Below are positions 23,932 to 32,734 of a stretch of 42,071 bases of DNA, piece by piece (positions within the stretch are counted from its first letter, which is position 1; each line of letters starts with the position of its first letter). Under the pieces are notes generated by a model that did no database searches, was not told the origin of the DNA, and was given only the letters and a program-made list of their open reading frames with translations. The translations under genes and the position numbers were made by a program. This DNA is from Corticimicrobacter sp040137905 (GTDB lineage: Bacteria; Pseudomonadota; Gammaproteobacteria; Burkholderiales; Burkholderiaceae_B): contig NZ_JBEFDG010000038.1 of assembly GCF_040137905.1 (NCBI RefSeq), positions 1-42,071 of the forward strand, written 5' to 3'.

Positions 23932-26388
23932 TCAGTGCTTGATCGCGTTGCCGGCTTCGCTGGAGGCGGCGCGCGCAGCTTCGGCAGCGGCAGCCACAGC
24001 AGCCGCCTCGGCCTCGTCGCTCAGGGGCTCGGGGACACGCTCGAGCGCCTGCTCCAGCACTTGGTCGATCCACTTGACCGGCACGATTTCCAGGCAATTC
24101 TTGACGTTGTCCGGAATCTCGGCCAGATCCTTGACGTTCTCTTCGGGGATCAGCACCTTCTTGATGCTGCCGCGATGGGCCGCCAGGAGCTTTTCCTTGA
24201 GTCCGCCGATGGCCAGCACTTCACCGCGCAACGTGATTTCACCCGTCATGGCCACATCGGCACGCACCGGGATACCCGACAGCGCCGACACGATGGCTGT
24301 GGTGATGGCGATACCGGCAGACGGGCCATCCTTGGGCGTGGCGCCTTCCGGAACGTGCACGTGCATGTCGCGCTTGTCGAACAGCGTGGAGGCCAGGCCC
24401 AGCCGCTTGGCGCGCGAACGCACCACGGTGCGGGCCGCTTCGACCGATTCCTTCATCACGTCACCGAGCGAGCCGGTACGCTGGATCACGCCCTTGCCAG
24501 GCATGTCGGCAACCTCGATGGTGAGCAGGTCGCCGCCGACTTCCGTCCAGGCCAGACCGGTAACCTGGCCAACCTGGTTTTCCTTTTCGGCCATACCGAA
24601 GGTGTAGCGACGCACGCCCAGGTACTTTTCGAGGTTCTCGGCCGATACGACTACGCGGGCCGCTGCCGGCTTGTCCTTGCCCTTGCTTTCTTCCTGCAGC
24701 AGGAGCAATTCCTTGACGACCTTGCGGCAGACCTTGCCGACTTCGCGTTCGAGCGCACGCACACCCGCCTCGCGAGTGTAGTACTGCACGATATCGCGCA
24801 GCGCGCTGTCCTCGATCGTCAGTTCGTCTTCACGCACGCCGTTGTTCTTCAGCAGCTTGGGCAGCAGGTGCTGGCGGGCGATATTGATCTTCTCATCTTC
24901 GGTATAACCCGACAGGCGGATGACTTCCATCCGGTCCAGCAATGCCGGCGGGATGTTGAGCGTATTGCTGGTCGCCACGAACATCACGTCGGACAGGTCG
25001 AAATCGACCTCGACATAATGATCCTGGAACGTGTGATTCTGTTCCGGATCCAGCACTTCGAGCAGCGCCGAAGCAGGATCGCCACGGAAATCCATGCCCA
25101 GCTTGTCGATCTCGTCGAGCAGGAACAGCGGATTGCGCACGCCGACCTTGCTCATGTTCTGCAGGATCTTGCCCGGCATGGAACCGATATAGGTACGACG
25201 ATGGCCACGGATCTCGGCCTCGTCGCGCACGCCACCCAGGGCCATGCGCACGAACTTGCGATTGGTGGCCTTGGCAATCGACTGACCCAGCGAGGTCTTG
25301 CCCACGCCCGGAGGGCCGACCAGGCACAGAATGGGGGCCTTGACCTTGTCCACGCGCTGCTGCACGGCCAGGTATTCGGTAATGCGCTCCTTGACCTTTT
25401 CCAGACCATAATGGTCGGAGTCGAGGACAGTCTGGGCATTGCCGATGGAATTGTTGACCCGGCTCTTCTTGCGCCACGGCAGATCGATCAGCGTGTCGAT
25501 GTAGTTGCGCACCACGGTAGCCTCGGCCGACATGGGCGACATCAGCTTGAGCTTCTTGAGCTCGGCATCGGCCTTCTTGCGGGCATCCTTGGGCATCTGC
25601 GCGGCGGCGATCTTTTTCTCGAGTTCCTCGAGATCGGCCCCCTCCTCACCTTCGCCCAGTTCCTTCTGGATGGCCTTGACCTGCTCGTTCAGATAGTAAT
25701 CGCGCTGGCTCTTCTCCATCTGCTTCTTGACGCGACCACGAATGCGCTTTTCGACCTGCATGATGTCGATCTCGGTCTCGAGTTGCGACAGCAGGGCCTC
25801 AAGGCGTTCGGTCACCGGCACGATCTCGAGGATGGCCTGCTTGCGCTCGAGTTTGAGTGGCAGGTGCGCAGCAATGGTGTCGGCCAGGCGACCGGGCTCG
25901 TCGATGCCCGACAGCGAGGTCAGGACTTCAGCCGGGATCTTCTTGTTGAGCTTGACGTACTGATCGAACTGGGCAAGCACGGTCCGGCGCAGGGCCTCGA
26001 TCTCGGCCTGAGGCTCGCTATCGACCTCGACCGGTTCGACCACGCAGCGGAAATAGTCTTCGGCATTGTCGATGCTGCGCACACGGGCACGCTGACTGCC
26101 TTCGACCAGGACCTTGACGGTGCCGTCGGGCAGCTTGAGCATCTGCAGGATGCTGGCGATGCAGCCGATTTCGTAGACATCCTCGGGAGTCGGATCATCC
26201 TTGGTGGCGGACTTCTGGGCGGCCAGCATGATGCTCTTGCCCGATTCCATGGCCGCCTCGAGTGCGCGGATGGAGCGCGGGCGTCCCACGAACAGCGGGA
26301 TGACCATGTGCGGAAACACCACCACGTCGCGCAGCGGCAGCAGCGGCAAGGTGGTCAGTTCCGGAGTCTGGTTCTGGTTCGCTGACAT
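23932..26388 (-). CDS. lon: ATP-dependent protease La
   Basis: Lon degrades misfolded and regulatory proteins in the cytoplasm. The 818-residue product has the N-terminal substrate-binding domain (LPLLPLRDVVVFPHMVIPL) and a long coiled-coil linker. The AAA+ module has Walker A GPPGVGKTSLGQS and Walker B PLFLLDEIDK. The protease domain has the catalytic Ser in TPKDGPSAG and Lys in GGLKEKLLAA. An alanine-rich C-terminal tail (EAEAAAVAAAAEAARAA) extends beyond the usual end. An AAGGA ribosome binding site precedes the ATG at 26388. It lies downstream of clpX across 172 bases and so may have its own promoter. Confidence 0.98.
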   Translation of the reverse strand: MSANQNQTPELTTLPLLPLRDVVVFPHMVIPLFVGRPRSIRALEAAMESGKSIMLAAQKSATKDDPTPEDVYEIGCIASILQMLKLPDGTVKVLVEGSQRARVRSIDNAEDYFRCVVEPVEVDSEPQAEIEALRRTVLAQFDQYVKLNKKIPAEVLTSLSGIDEPGRLADTIAAHLPLKLERKQAILEIVPVTERLEALLSQLETEIDIMQVEKRIRGRVKKQMEKSQRDYYLNEQVKAIQKELGEGEEGADLEELEKKIAAAQMPKDARKKADAELKKLKLMSPMSAEATVVRNYIDTLIDLPWRKKSRVNNSIGNAQTVLDSDHYGLEKVKERITEYLAVQQRVDKVKAPILCLVGPPGVGKTSLGQSIAKATNRKFVRMALGGVRDEAEIRGHRRTYIGSMPGKILQNMSKVGVRNPLFLLDEIDKLGMDFRGDPASALLEVLDPEQNHTFQDHYVEVDFDLSDVMFVATSNTLNIPPALLDRMEVIRLSGYTEDEKINIARQHLLPKLLKNNGVREDELTIEDSALRDIVQYYTREAGVRALEREVGKVCRKVVKELLLLQEESKGKDKPAAARVVVSAENLEKYLGVRRYTFGMAEKENQVGQVTGLAWTEVGGDLLTIEVADMPGKGVIQRTGSLGDVMKESVEAARTVVRSRAKRLGLASTLFDKRDMHVHVPEGATPKDGPSAGIAITTAIVSALSGIPVRADVAMTGEITLRGEVLAIGGLKEKLLAAHRGSIKKVLIPEENVKDLAEIPDNVKNCLEIVPVKWIDQVLEQALERVPEPLSDEAEAAAVAAAAEAARAASSEAGNAIKH

Positions 26389-26518
26389 AATGTGAATTCC
26401 TTGGTAAATCAGGCTGTCAAGAATACCTGAGGCCTGTGGCCGATGCCACTATAACCCTGTGCGGCATACAGCCATGGGTGGACGCATGTGAAGCATATGA
26501 GGGCGCCCGCATACAAAT

Positions 26519-26550
26519 CAAGCCTGTCTTCACAAAAAAAGACAGGCTTG
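26519..26550 (-). other. Stem-loop between clpX and lon
   Basis: Ten-base perfect arms (CAAGCCTGTC, 26519-26528, and its complement 26541-26550) enclose a 12-base loop that itself contains the T-run on the minus strand. It lies 10 bases after the clpX stop. It is not a canonical terminator because the T-run is in the loop, but it could reduce read-through or protect the clpPX message from 3' decay. Confidence 0.45.
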
Positions 26551-26560
26551 CTGGCATGCA

Positions 26561-27886
26561 TCAGTCGGCAGTACCGCTTGGTCGAAGCGGTGCCGGATTG
26601 GCATCGCCATCAGGCGGCGGCTCCACCTGCGCGCCTGCTTCCTTGTAGACCAGCAACGGCTTGCAGGCCCCCGGCTCCTCGACGGCCTTGACCGTCAGCA
26701 CGACCTTGTCCACATTCTGCAGAGACGGCAGCTCGTACATGACATCGAGCAATGCACCTTCCAGAATGGAACGCAGGCCGCGAGCACCGGTCTTGCGACG
26801 CAGCGCCTTGCGGGCGATGGCATTGAGCGCCTCGGGTTCGACGTCCAGCTCGACGCCTTCCATGTCGAACAGTTTCTGGAACTGCTTGACCAGGGCATTG
26901 CGCGGCTCGGTCAGGATCTTGACCAGCGCCGGCTCATCGAGTTCGGACAGCGTGGCCACGACCGGCAGGCGACCGACCAGCTCGGGAATCAGACCGAACT
27001 TGACCAGATCCTCGGGTTCGACTTCGGAGAAGAACTCGCCGGCCGAACGCTCCGACTTGGACTGGATGGCCGCACCGAAACCGATACCGGATTTTTCGGT
27101 ACGGTTGCGAATCACCTTTTCGAGGCCATCGAAGGCACCGCCGACGATGAACAGGATATTGGTGGTATCGACCTGCACGAAATCCTGGTTGGGATGCTTG
27201 CGGCCACCTTGCGGCGGCACCGATGCCACTGTGCCTTCGATCAGTTTGAGCAGTGCCTGCTGCACGCCCTCACCCGACACGTCGCGGGTAATCGACGGGT
27301 TGTCTGATTTGCGCGTGATCTTGTCGATTTCGTCGATATAGATGATGGCGCGCTGCGCCTTGTCGAGATCATAGTTGCAGTTCTGCAGCAGCTTCTGCAC
27401 GATGTTCTCGACGTCTTCACCCACATAGCCGGCCTCGGTCAGCGTAGTGGCATCAGCCATCACGAACGGCACGTCAAGCATGCGCGCCAGCGTCTGCGCC
27501 AGCAGGGTCTTGCCCGATCCGGTCGGACCGATCAACATGATGTTGCTCTTGGAGAGCTCGACATCATCACCCTTGGCATCGCGATGACGAATGCGCTTGT
27601 AGTGGTTGTAGACGGCTACCGCCAGCATGCGCTTGGGCGCATCCTGACCGATCACGTATTGGTCGAGGAACTGCTTGATCTCGACCGGTGCAGGCAGTTC
27701 CTTGCGGACGGCTTCCTGCACGCCCGCCTGGAGTTCTTCGCGCACGATATCGTTGCACAGCTCGATGCATTCGTCGCAGATGAAGACCGACGGCCCTGCG
27801 ATCAGCTTGCGGACTTCATGCTGGCTCTTGTTGCAGAATGAACAATGCAGCGCCTTGCCGTCGGCCGATCCCTTCTTGTCTGACAT
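26561..27886 (-). CDS. clpX: ATP-dependent Clp protease ATP-binding subunit ClpX
   Basis: ClpX unfolds tagged substrates and feeds them to ClpP. The 441-residue product begins with a zinc-binding domain (Cys15, Cys18, Cys37 and Cys40 in HCSFCNK and FICDECIEL). The AAA+ domain has Walker A GPTGSGKTLLAQ (about residues 120-130), Walker B IIYIDEIDKI, the RKSDNPSITRDVSGEGVQQA segment and the sensor region. The C-terminus is a little longer than in E. coli and ends in a proline-rich tail (VEPPPDGDANPAPLRPSG). It follows clpP by 33 bases. Confidence 0.98.
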   Translation of the reverse strand: MSDKKGSADGKALHCSFCNKSQHEVRKLIAGPSVFICDECIELCNDIVREELQAGVQEAVRKELPAPVEIKQFLDQYVIGQDAPKRMLAVAVYNHYKRIRHRDAKGDDVELSKSNIMLIGPTGSGKTLLAQTLARMLDVPFVMADATTLTEAGYVGEDVENIVQKLLQNCNYDLDKAQRAIIYIDEIDKITRKSDNPSITRDVSGEGVQQALLKLIEGTVASVPPQGGRKHPNQDFVQVDTTNILFIVGGAFDGLEKVIRNRTEKSGIGFGAAIQSKSERSAGEFFSEVEPEDLVKFGLIPELVGRLPVVATLSELDEPALVKILTEPRNALVKQFQKLFDMEGVELDVEPEALNAIARKALRRKTGARGLRSILEGALLDVMYELPSLQNVDKVVLTVKAVEEPGACKPLLVYKEAGAQVEPPPDGDANPAPLRPSGTAD

Positions 27887-27919
27887 ATATCTGATGGTCT
27901 AGGTTGGACGAGTCGAAAC

Positions 27920-28576
27920 TCAGTTTTCTGCTGATCGCGAGGTCAGGACCTTGTCGATCAGTCCATATTTGGCCGCGTCGTCGGACGACATGAAATTGTC
28001 GCGTTCCGTATCGAGCTCGATGCGCTCGATCGGCTGGCCGGTGTTGGCAGCCAGGATGCGATTCAGTCGCTCGCGCAGGTCCAGGATCTCGCGAGCCTGG
28101 ATCTGGATGTCGCTGGCCTGCCCCTGGGCACCGCCCGAGGGCTGGTGGATCATGATGCGCGAGTTGGGCAGCGCAAAGCGCTTGCCCTTGGTGCCGGCCG
28201 ACAACAGGAAGGCCCCCATGCTGGCCGCCAGGCCCGTGCACAGCGTGCTGACTTCGGGCTTGATGAACTGCATGGTGTCGTAGATCGCCATGCCGGCGTA
28301 GACCGAACCGCCCGGCGAATTGATATAGAGCGAAATGTCCTTGTCAGGGTTTTCCGATTCCAGGAACAGGAGCTGGGCCACCAGCAGGTTGGCCGAGTGG
28401 TCGTTGACCGGCCCGACCAGGAAGATCACCCGGTCCTTGAGCAGGCGCGAGTAGATGTCGAACGCGCGTTCCCCGCGGCCCGACTGCTCGATCACCATGG
28501 GGATATAACCCAGTCCCGTCGGCACCACGGCGCTGCCGCCGTGCATGCTCGCGTAGAAATCGGTAAAACGCTGCAT
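27920..28576 (-). CDS. clpP: ATP-dependent Clp protease proteolytic subunit
   Basis: ClpP forms the 14-subunit proteolytic chamber used by ClpX. The 218-residue product has the catalytic triad Ser119 (GLAASMGAFLL), His144 (RIMIHQPSGG) and Asp193 (ERDNFMSSDDA), with a normal N-terminal loop (VPTGLGYIPMVIEQSGRGER). It starts two bases after the tig stop, so tig, clpP and clpX are almost certainly one transcript. Confidence 0.98.
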   Translation of the reverse strand: MQRFTDFYASMHGGSAVVPTGLGYIPMVIEQSGRGERAFDIYSRLLKDRVIFLVGPVNDHSANLLVAQLLFLESENPDKDISLYINSPGGSVYAGMAIYDTMQFIKPEVSTLCTGLAASMGAFLLSAGTKGKRFALPNSRIMIHQPSGGAQGQASDIQIQAREILDLRERLNRILAANTGQPIERIELDTERDNFMSSDDAAKYGLIDKVLTSRSAEN

Positions 28577-28578
28577 GG

Positions 28579-29889
28579 TCAGTTGCTTCCCATCAGTTTT
28601 TCAAAGGGCACGTCTTCTTCGGTGACGTCAGCCTTGTTCAGCACGAAATCGACGACATTGTCCTCGAGGACGATGGCTTCGATCTCGGCGCGACGCTGGC
28701 GATCGGCCAGGTAGTAGGCCACGACCTGCTCGGGCTGCTCGTAGCTCTGTGCGAACTCTTCGATGCGGGCACGCACCTGCTCGGGCGAAGCCTTGAGGTT
28801 TTCGGCCTTGACCAGCTCGGACACCAGCAGGCCCAGGCGCACGCGACGCTCGGCTTCGGCAGCGAAGGCATCCTTGGGGATGTCGATGCTTTCGGCGTTG
28901 GGCAGGCCACGCTGCTTGAGTTCTTCACGGGCGGCAGCCACGCGATCCTGGGTTTCGCGATCGACCAGGGCACGCGGGATGTCGAACGTGGCGGCACCTG
29001 CCAGGGCGTCCATGACGCTGCCCTTGGTGCGCATCAGCGAGCGGGACTTGGCTTCGCGCTCGATGTTTTCGCGGATGTCGGCACGCAGCTTGTCGATGTC
29101 GCCATCGGCCTGGCCCAGTTGCTTGGCGAATTCGCTATCCAGTTCGGGCAGTTGCGCTTCGGCCACTTCCTTGACGGTGATGGTGAACTCGGCTTGCTTG
29201 CCGGCCACTTCAGCCGAACCGTAGTCGGCCGGGAAGTCGAGCGGGAACACCTTGCTTTCGCCAGCCTTGAGGCCGCGCACGGCGGTTTCGAACTCGGGCA
29301 GCATGCGGCCCTGGCCCAGCACGAACGGGAAGTCCTGTGCCTGGCCGCCTTCGAAGGCCACGCCGTCGATGGTGCCGGCGAAATCGAGAATCACGCGATC
29401 GCCATCCTGGGCAGCACGGTCGGCGCTGGTTTCGTAGCGGGCGCGCTGCTTGCGCAGGATCTCGACGGTGCGCTCGATCTCGGCATCACCCACGTTGCTG
29501 ACCGTACGGGTCACCTTGAGGCCACCGATTTCGGGCACGATCACTTCGGGATAGACCTCGAAGGTGGCCACGAATGCCAGGGTGTCCTTGTCGTCACCGT
29601 CGGTCTTGGGCTCGAGGCTGGGCATGCCGGCCACGCGCAGCTTGGCGGCATCGACAGCGGCTTCGAAAGCCTGGCCGACCTTGCTGTTGATCACATCGTA
29701 GCGAATGCCGGGGGCATGACTGCGCTCGAGGATGCTCATGGGCACCTTGCCGGGGCGAAACCCAGGGGCCTTGGCCTTGCGCGCAGCGCGCTTCAGTTCA
29801 GCCTGAACTTCTTTTTCGATATCGGCCAGGGCAATCGACAGTTCGACACGGCGCTCGAGGCCGGAGAGAGTTTCAACCACGGGTTGCAT
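28579..29889 (-). CDS. tig: Trigger factor
   Basis: Trigger factor is the ribosome-associated chaperone and peptidyl-prolyl isomerase that meets nascent chains at the exit tunnel. The 436-residue product has the ribosome-binding signature GFRPGKVPMSI in the N-terminal domain. The FKBP-type PPIase domain (about residues 160-250, with FAGTIDGVAFEGGQAQDF and GLKAGESKVFPLDFPADYG) and the helical C-terminal chaperone domain follow. The ATG at 29889 is the usual start (MQPVVETLSGLERRVEL). It heads the tig-clpP-clpX-lon-def-mltB-rlmD array. Many betaproteobacteria have a tRNA-Leu gene just upstream of tig, but none is present in the 72-base gap here. Confidence 0.97.
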   Translation of the reverse strand: MQPVVETLSGLERRVELSIALADIEKEVQAELKRAARKAKAPGFRPGKVPMSILERSHAPGIRYDVINSKVGQAFEAAVDAAKLRVAGMPSLEPKTDGDDKDTLAFVATFEVYPEVIVPEIGGLKVTRTVSNVGDAEIERTVEILRKQRARYETSADRAAQDGDRVILDFAGTIDGVAFEGGQAQDFPFVLGQGRMLPEFETAVRGLKAGESKVFPLDFPADYGSAEVAGKQAEFTITVKEVAEAQLPELDSEFAKQLGQADGDIDKLRADIRENIEREAKSRSLMRTKGSVMDALAGAATFDIPRALVDRETQDRVAAAREELKQRGLPNAESIDIPKDAFAAEAERRVRLGLLVSELVKAENLKASPEQVRARIEEFAQSYEQPEQVVAYYLADRQRRAEIEAIVLEDNVVDFVLNKADVTEEDVPFEKLMGSN

Positions 29890-29961
29890 GTAAAACCTAT
29901 TCCGTTAGTGAGTAGATTGGAAGATCTGAGATGTGCAAACGAGTTATTCTACCGGAAAAAG

Positions 29962-31020
29962 TCACCGGGGCTCTTCCTCACGCCCGGAGAACAGGTCCCA
30001 GGCCGCAACAAAGAGCGCTGCGATGAGCGGCCCGATCACAAAGCCATTGATCCCGAAGAGGGTCATCCCGCCCAGCGTCGAGATCAGGATCATGTAATCA
30101 GGCAGGCGGGTATCCTTGCCGACCAGGATCGGACGCAGCACGTTGTCCACCATGCCGATCACCAGCGCACCGAAGAGCGCCAGCACGATGCCATCGAAAT
30201 AGGCCCCCGTCAGCAGGAAATAGATGGCGACCGGTGCCCAGATCAAGGCGGCCCCCACTGCCGGCAGCAGCGACAGGAAACCCATGATCACCCCCCAGAG
30301 CAACGCCCCGTTGACGCCCAGCACCCAGAAGATCAGGCCGCCCAGGGCACCCTGCACCGCTGCCACTGCAACGTTGCCCTTGACGGTGGCGCGCACCACC
30401 GTGGTGAACTTGAGCAGCAGGTGCTGCTTCTGATGCTCATCCAGGGGAATGGCCTTGCGGATGCGGTCGGACAGCGCCACGCCATCGCGCAACAGGAAAA
30501 AGAGCAGGTACAGCATGATGCAGAAGCTGATGATGAAATCCACCGTGTTCTGCCCGACATTCAGTGCCTGGGTGGCCAGGAACTGGCTGGCACCGGTGAT
30601 CAGTGCAGAGAACTTGGCCTGTAGCTCGGCAATGCCGTCTATCCCCAGCATGCCCAGCAGGCGATGCGCCGACGGCGGCAAGGCCGCGACGGCCTGCTCG
30701 AAATACAGGCCGAAATTGAGGTCGCCCGATTTGATCTGCTGATACAGATTGATGACTTCGTTGATCAGCGAAGCCGCAATGCCGCTCAGCGGCATGATGA
30801 CCAGGAACAGCACCAGCAGCAGCGTCAGCAGCGCCGACAGCGTCGCCCGGCCATTGAGCTTCGCCATCAGCCAGCGATGCAGCGGCAGGAAGATCAAGGC
30901 CAGGATCACGCCCCAGAAAATGGCACCATAGAAAGGCAGCAGCAGCCAGACAAAAGCCAGCGACACCAGAATCAGCAGCCCGATGAAGACGCGTTGCTGC
31001 CCTTGCTTGGGGTTGGTCAT
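29962..31020 (-). CDS. AI-2E family transporter (PerM/YdiK type)
   Basis: This is a polytopic inner-membrane protein of 352 residues with about seven or eight hydrophobic segments (for example VFIGLLILVSLAFVWLLLPF, LTLLLVLFLVIMPLSGI, FIISFCIMLYLLFFLLRDG, and the last FGINGFVIGPLIAALFVAAW). The patterns GVIMGFLSLLPAVGAALIW, DNVLRPILVG and FVIGPLIAAL are characteristic of the AI-2E exporter family, whose members move small molecules or ions and are only partly characterised. The start at 31020 (MTNPKQGQQRVF) is preceded by GGCGGAA. The substrate cannot be inferred. Confidence 0.9.
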   Translation of the reverse strand: MTNPKQGQQRVFIGLLILVSLAFVWLLLPFYGAIFWGVILALIFLPLHRWLMAKLNGRATLSALLTLLLVLFLVIMPLSGIAASLINEVINLYQQIKSGDLNFGLYFEQAVAALPPSAHRLLGMLGIDGIAELQAKFSALITGASQFLATQALNVGQNTVDFIISFCIMLYLLFFLLRDGVALSDRIRKAIPLDEHQKQHLLLKFTTVVRATVKGNVAVAAVQGALGGLIFWVLGVNGALLWGVIMGFLSLLPAVGAALIWAPVAIYFLLTGAYFDGIVLALFGALVIGMVDNVLRPILVGKDTRLPDYMILISTLGGMTLFGINGFVIGPLIAALFVAAWDLFSGREEEPR

Positions 31021-31176
31021 GAATGAGGTTCCGCCACAGAAAGAATCATGGCCTGCGAAATGCAAGCCAGCGGCCGTCATGTTACCTGAGAGTGGGATGG
31101 CACTTTGCACTCCTTGACTCGCCAGGATGTAAGGAGACTCCATACAATATGTCATATATTTTGACGGGAACACATC

Positions 31177-31350
31177 ATGCACGCCTATCGCAATCGCACA
31201 GACTCTGCCCTGGCCACATCGTCTTCCAAGGACCCGCATGCTGCATCCGCCCATCTGATTGCCTCGCTGGAAAAAGAGCTGATCCGCTATATGCAGCAAC
31301 GCTACGGCCAGCAGCAGGACAACAGTCCGACCAGCCAGATCCGGCAATAA
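31177..31350 (+). CDS. Small hypothetical protein, 57 residues
   Basis: A short frame starts at an ATG at 31177 with a GGGAA ribosome binding site eight bases upstream. It reads MHAYRNRTDSALATSSSK and later LIASLEKELIRYMQQRYGQ, and ends QDNSPTSQIRQ. The second part is a predicted amphipathic helix with alternating charges. No family is recognised. It diverges from the AI-2E transporter gene across 156 bases and is upstream of the YjfB-like gene. Ribosome binding site and coherent composition argue for a real small gene, but this is not certain. Confidence 0.55.
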   Translation: MHAYRNRTDSALATSSSKDPHAASAHLIASLEKELIRYMQQRYGQQQDNSPTSQIRQ

Positions 31351-31388
31351 TCCGATACAACACTCTGGCTGATGGCTGCAACGCTGCC

Positions 31389-31417
31389 TTGCATCCCCTC
31401 GCGGTGGCGCATAGAAT
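31389..31417 (+). promoter_or_regulatory. Candidate sigma-70 promoter for the YjfB-like gene
   Basis: TTGCAT (31389-31394) and TAGAAT (31412-31417) are separated by 17 bases, ending about 36 bases upstream of the ATG at 31454. Both boxes fit the consensus at four or more positions. Confidence 0.5.
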
Positions 31418-31453
31418 GAGCGGGTAGCAGAACCGACCCATGAGGAGCCGTAC

Positions 31454-31648
31454 ATGAGCATGTCGATCGATTCAACTGTCAACGCCGCACAGACTCTCAA
31501 CGCCGCCAGCACACAGCAGGAAGTTCAAACGCTGATGCTGCGCAAAACCCTGGACCTGCAAACGCAGATCGTCACGGACATCATGAAGTCCATGCCCTCT
31601 CTGGCCACCGAAGGCAGTCTGGGGCGCAACGTCAACACCTACGTCTGA
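31454..31648 (+). CDS. YjfB-like small protein (putative motility family)
   Basis: The 64-residue product (starting MSMSIDSTVNAAQTLNA) has the compact pattern of YjfB-family proteins: a helical N-terminus rich in Ala and Gln, a core LMLRKTLDLQTQIVTDIMKSM, and a C-terminal GSLGRNVNTYV like the usual G-x-N-I-D-x-x-V end. The family is linked by genome context to motility but its function is unknown. An AGGAG ribosome binding site is five to six bases before the ATG. A good terminator follows, so this is a single-gene unit with its own candidate promoter. Confidence 0.75.
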   Translation: MSMSIDSTVNAAQTLNAASTQQEVQTLMLRKTLDLQTQIVTDIMKSMPSLATEGSLGRNVNTYV

Positions 31649-31703
31649 CCTGACGCAAAAAGTGCGGCCTGTTGGTCGCATGTCTGCAGATAGAACACGA
31701 CAC

Positions 31704-31738
31704 AAGAATGGCCCGGCTTTTGCCGGGCCATTTTCTTG
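31704..31738. terminator. Intrinsic terminator after the YjfB-like gene
   Basis: An 11-base inverted repeat (AATGGCCCGGC, 31707-31717, and its complement 31722-31732) with a TTTT loop is followed by TTTC on the plus strand and preceded by A-rich sequence. It can serve the YjfB-like gene and the convergent GFA gene. Confidence 0.85.
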
Positions 31739-31773
31739 GTCAATTGCCATGCAACTCCCGCTGCTATTCGCCG

Positions 31774-32211
31774 CTATTTCGCGAACAGGGCGACCACTTG
31801 CTCACCTGTCATCTCCAGGGTCTTGTTGGCAAAGGCATAGTTATCAGGCCTGTCATCGACGAACACCTGCAATTCGAACGGCCAGGTGGCACTGTCATCA
31901 AACAGTCCCGGCGATACCGAATACCAGTTGCCATTGAGCAGGCGGTAGAACAGATGGCTGCCACAGCGATTGCAAAATCCCCGCTCGGCCCACGCCGAAG
32001 AGGCATAGAGGGTGATGTGCTCCTCGCCCTCCAGGACCGGCGCGCCATGACTGTCAACCGACAGCAGCGGGCCACCACCCCAGCGGCGGCACATGCTGCA
32101 ATGGCATGCGCTCAGGGTAGGCCGTTCAATATCCAGTGTCAGCTTGACGGCACCACACAGGCAATGTCCGTGGTGACGATGCAACGCGATCATGGGAGTG
32201 GCACTTGTCAT
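31774..32211 (-). CDS. GFA-family (glutathione-dependent formaldehyde-activating-like) protein
   Basis: This is a zinc-binding protein of the GFA/CENP-V fold, 145 residues. The metal ligands are visible as Cys17 and Cys19 (HCLCGAV), Cys36, Cys38 and Cys41 (ACHCSMCRRW), and Cys80 and Cys83 (GFCNRCGSH). Family members are often annotated as glutathione-dependent formaldehyde-activating enzymes, but many lack that activity and the substrate here is unknown. The ATG at 32211 overlaps the stop of the DUF1090 gene in an ATGA, so they are translationally coupled. Confidence 0.9.
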   Translation of the reverse strand: MTSATPMIALHRHHGHCLCGAVKLTLDIERPTLSACHCSMCRRWGGGPLLSVDSHGAPVLEGEEHITLYASSAWAERGFCNRCGSHLFYRLLNGNWYSVSPGLFDDSATWPFELQVFVDDRPDNYAFANKTLEMTGEQVVALFAK

Positions 32212-32609
32212 GGCTTGGCTGCAATCCCCTGGAGGTATTGCAGCTCACCCTCCAGATCACCCAGTTCGGCCCGTTCTTCCTCAAGCTTGCGCTCGATTCG
32301 CGCCACCTTGTCCTGGCGGCCCTCGGCCCGCTTTTCGGCCAGGTCTTCCTCAAGCTCACGAATATCTTCGCGCTGGTCATCGATATCTTCCTGAATATCG
32401 CGGATCAGGCCTGCATCGGTGCAATTGGCTCGCAGATTGGCCAGCGCCCGTTCAAGGCCACGCTGGCGATGCTCATTGCCATTCTGGCGCGCATGGGCAA
32501 TCTGGGCTTCGACTTCGGCAGCCTTCATATCGCAGGCGGGATTGGCCGCCTGGACCACGCCTGCCGTCATGGCCAGCCCAGCAAAAAGAAAAAATCGGGT
32601 TCCGATCAT
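32208..32609 (-). CDS. Exported DUF1090 family protein
   Basis: The 133-residue product has a signal peptide (RFFLFAGLAMTAGVVQA). The mature part starts ANPACDMKAAEVEAQIAHAR and continues as an almost uninterrupted charged helix (LIRDIQEDIDDQREDIRELE) that is probably an antiparallel coiled coil. The pattern C-x-x-K-x-x-E-I-x-x-Q-I-x-x-A followed by helices matches the DUF1090 (YqjC-like) family of periplasmic proteins of unknown function. The start at 32609 is fixed by the signal peptide. It is coupled to the downstream GFA gene. Confidence 0.85.
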   Translation of the reverse strand: MIGTRFFLFAGLAMTAGVVQAANPACDMKAAEVEAQIAHARQNGNEHRQRGLERALANLRANCTDAGLIRDIQEDIDDQREDIRELEEDLAEKRAEGRQDKVARIERKLEEERAELGDLEGELQYLQGIAAKP

Positions 32610-32734
32610 TGCGTCTGCTCCTGTCGTGTGAAATCTGCGGACGGGGCATCCGCAGCAACCGAGACCTACCGGGCCTCGGCCATCGTCGCCAGTGTAGGGC
32701 AAGCCGCCGTGCGTGTATCTGGGATTTGTCCCAA

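Noticed and set aside
23935..26385. 816-codon open frame on the plus strand opposite lon
   Set aside because: It mirrors lon exactly in a GC-rich gene, has a His- and Gln-rich composition and no recognisable domain. It is an antisense shadow.
26519..26550. Canonical terminator after clpX
   Set aside because: The T-run is in the loop rather than after the stem, so it is recorded only as a stem-loop.
29890..29961. tRNA-Leu upstream of tig, as in many betaproteobacteria
   Set aside because: No cloverleaf or tRNA motifs are present in this 72-base gap.
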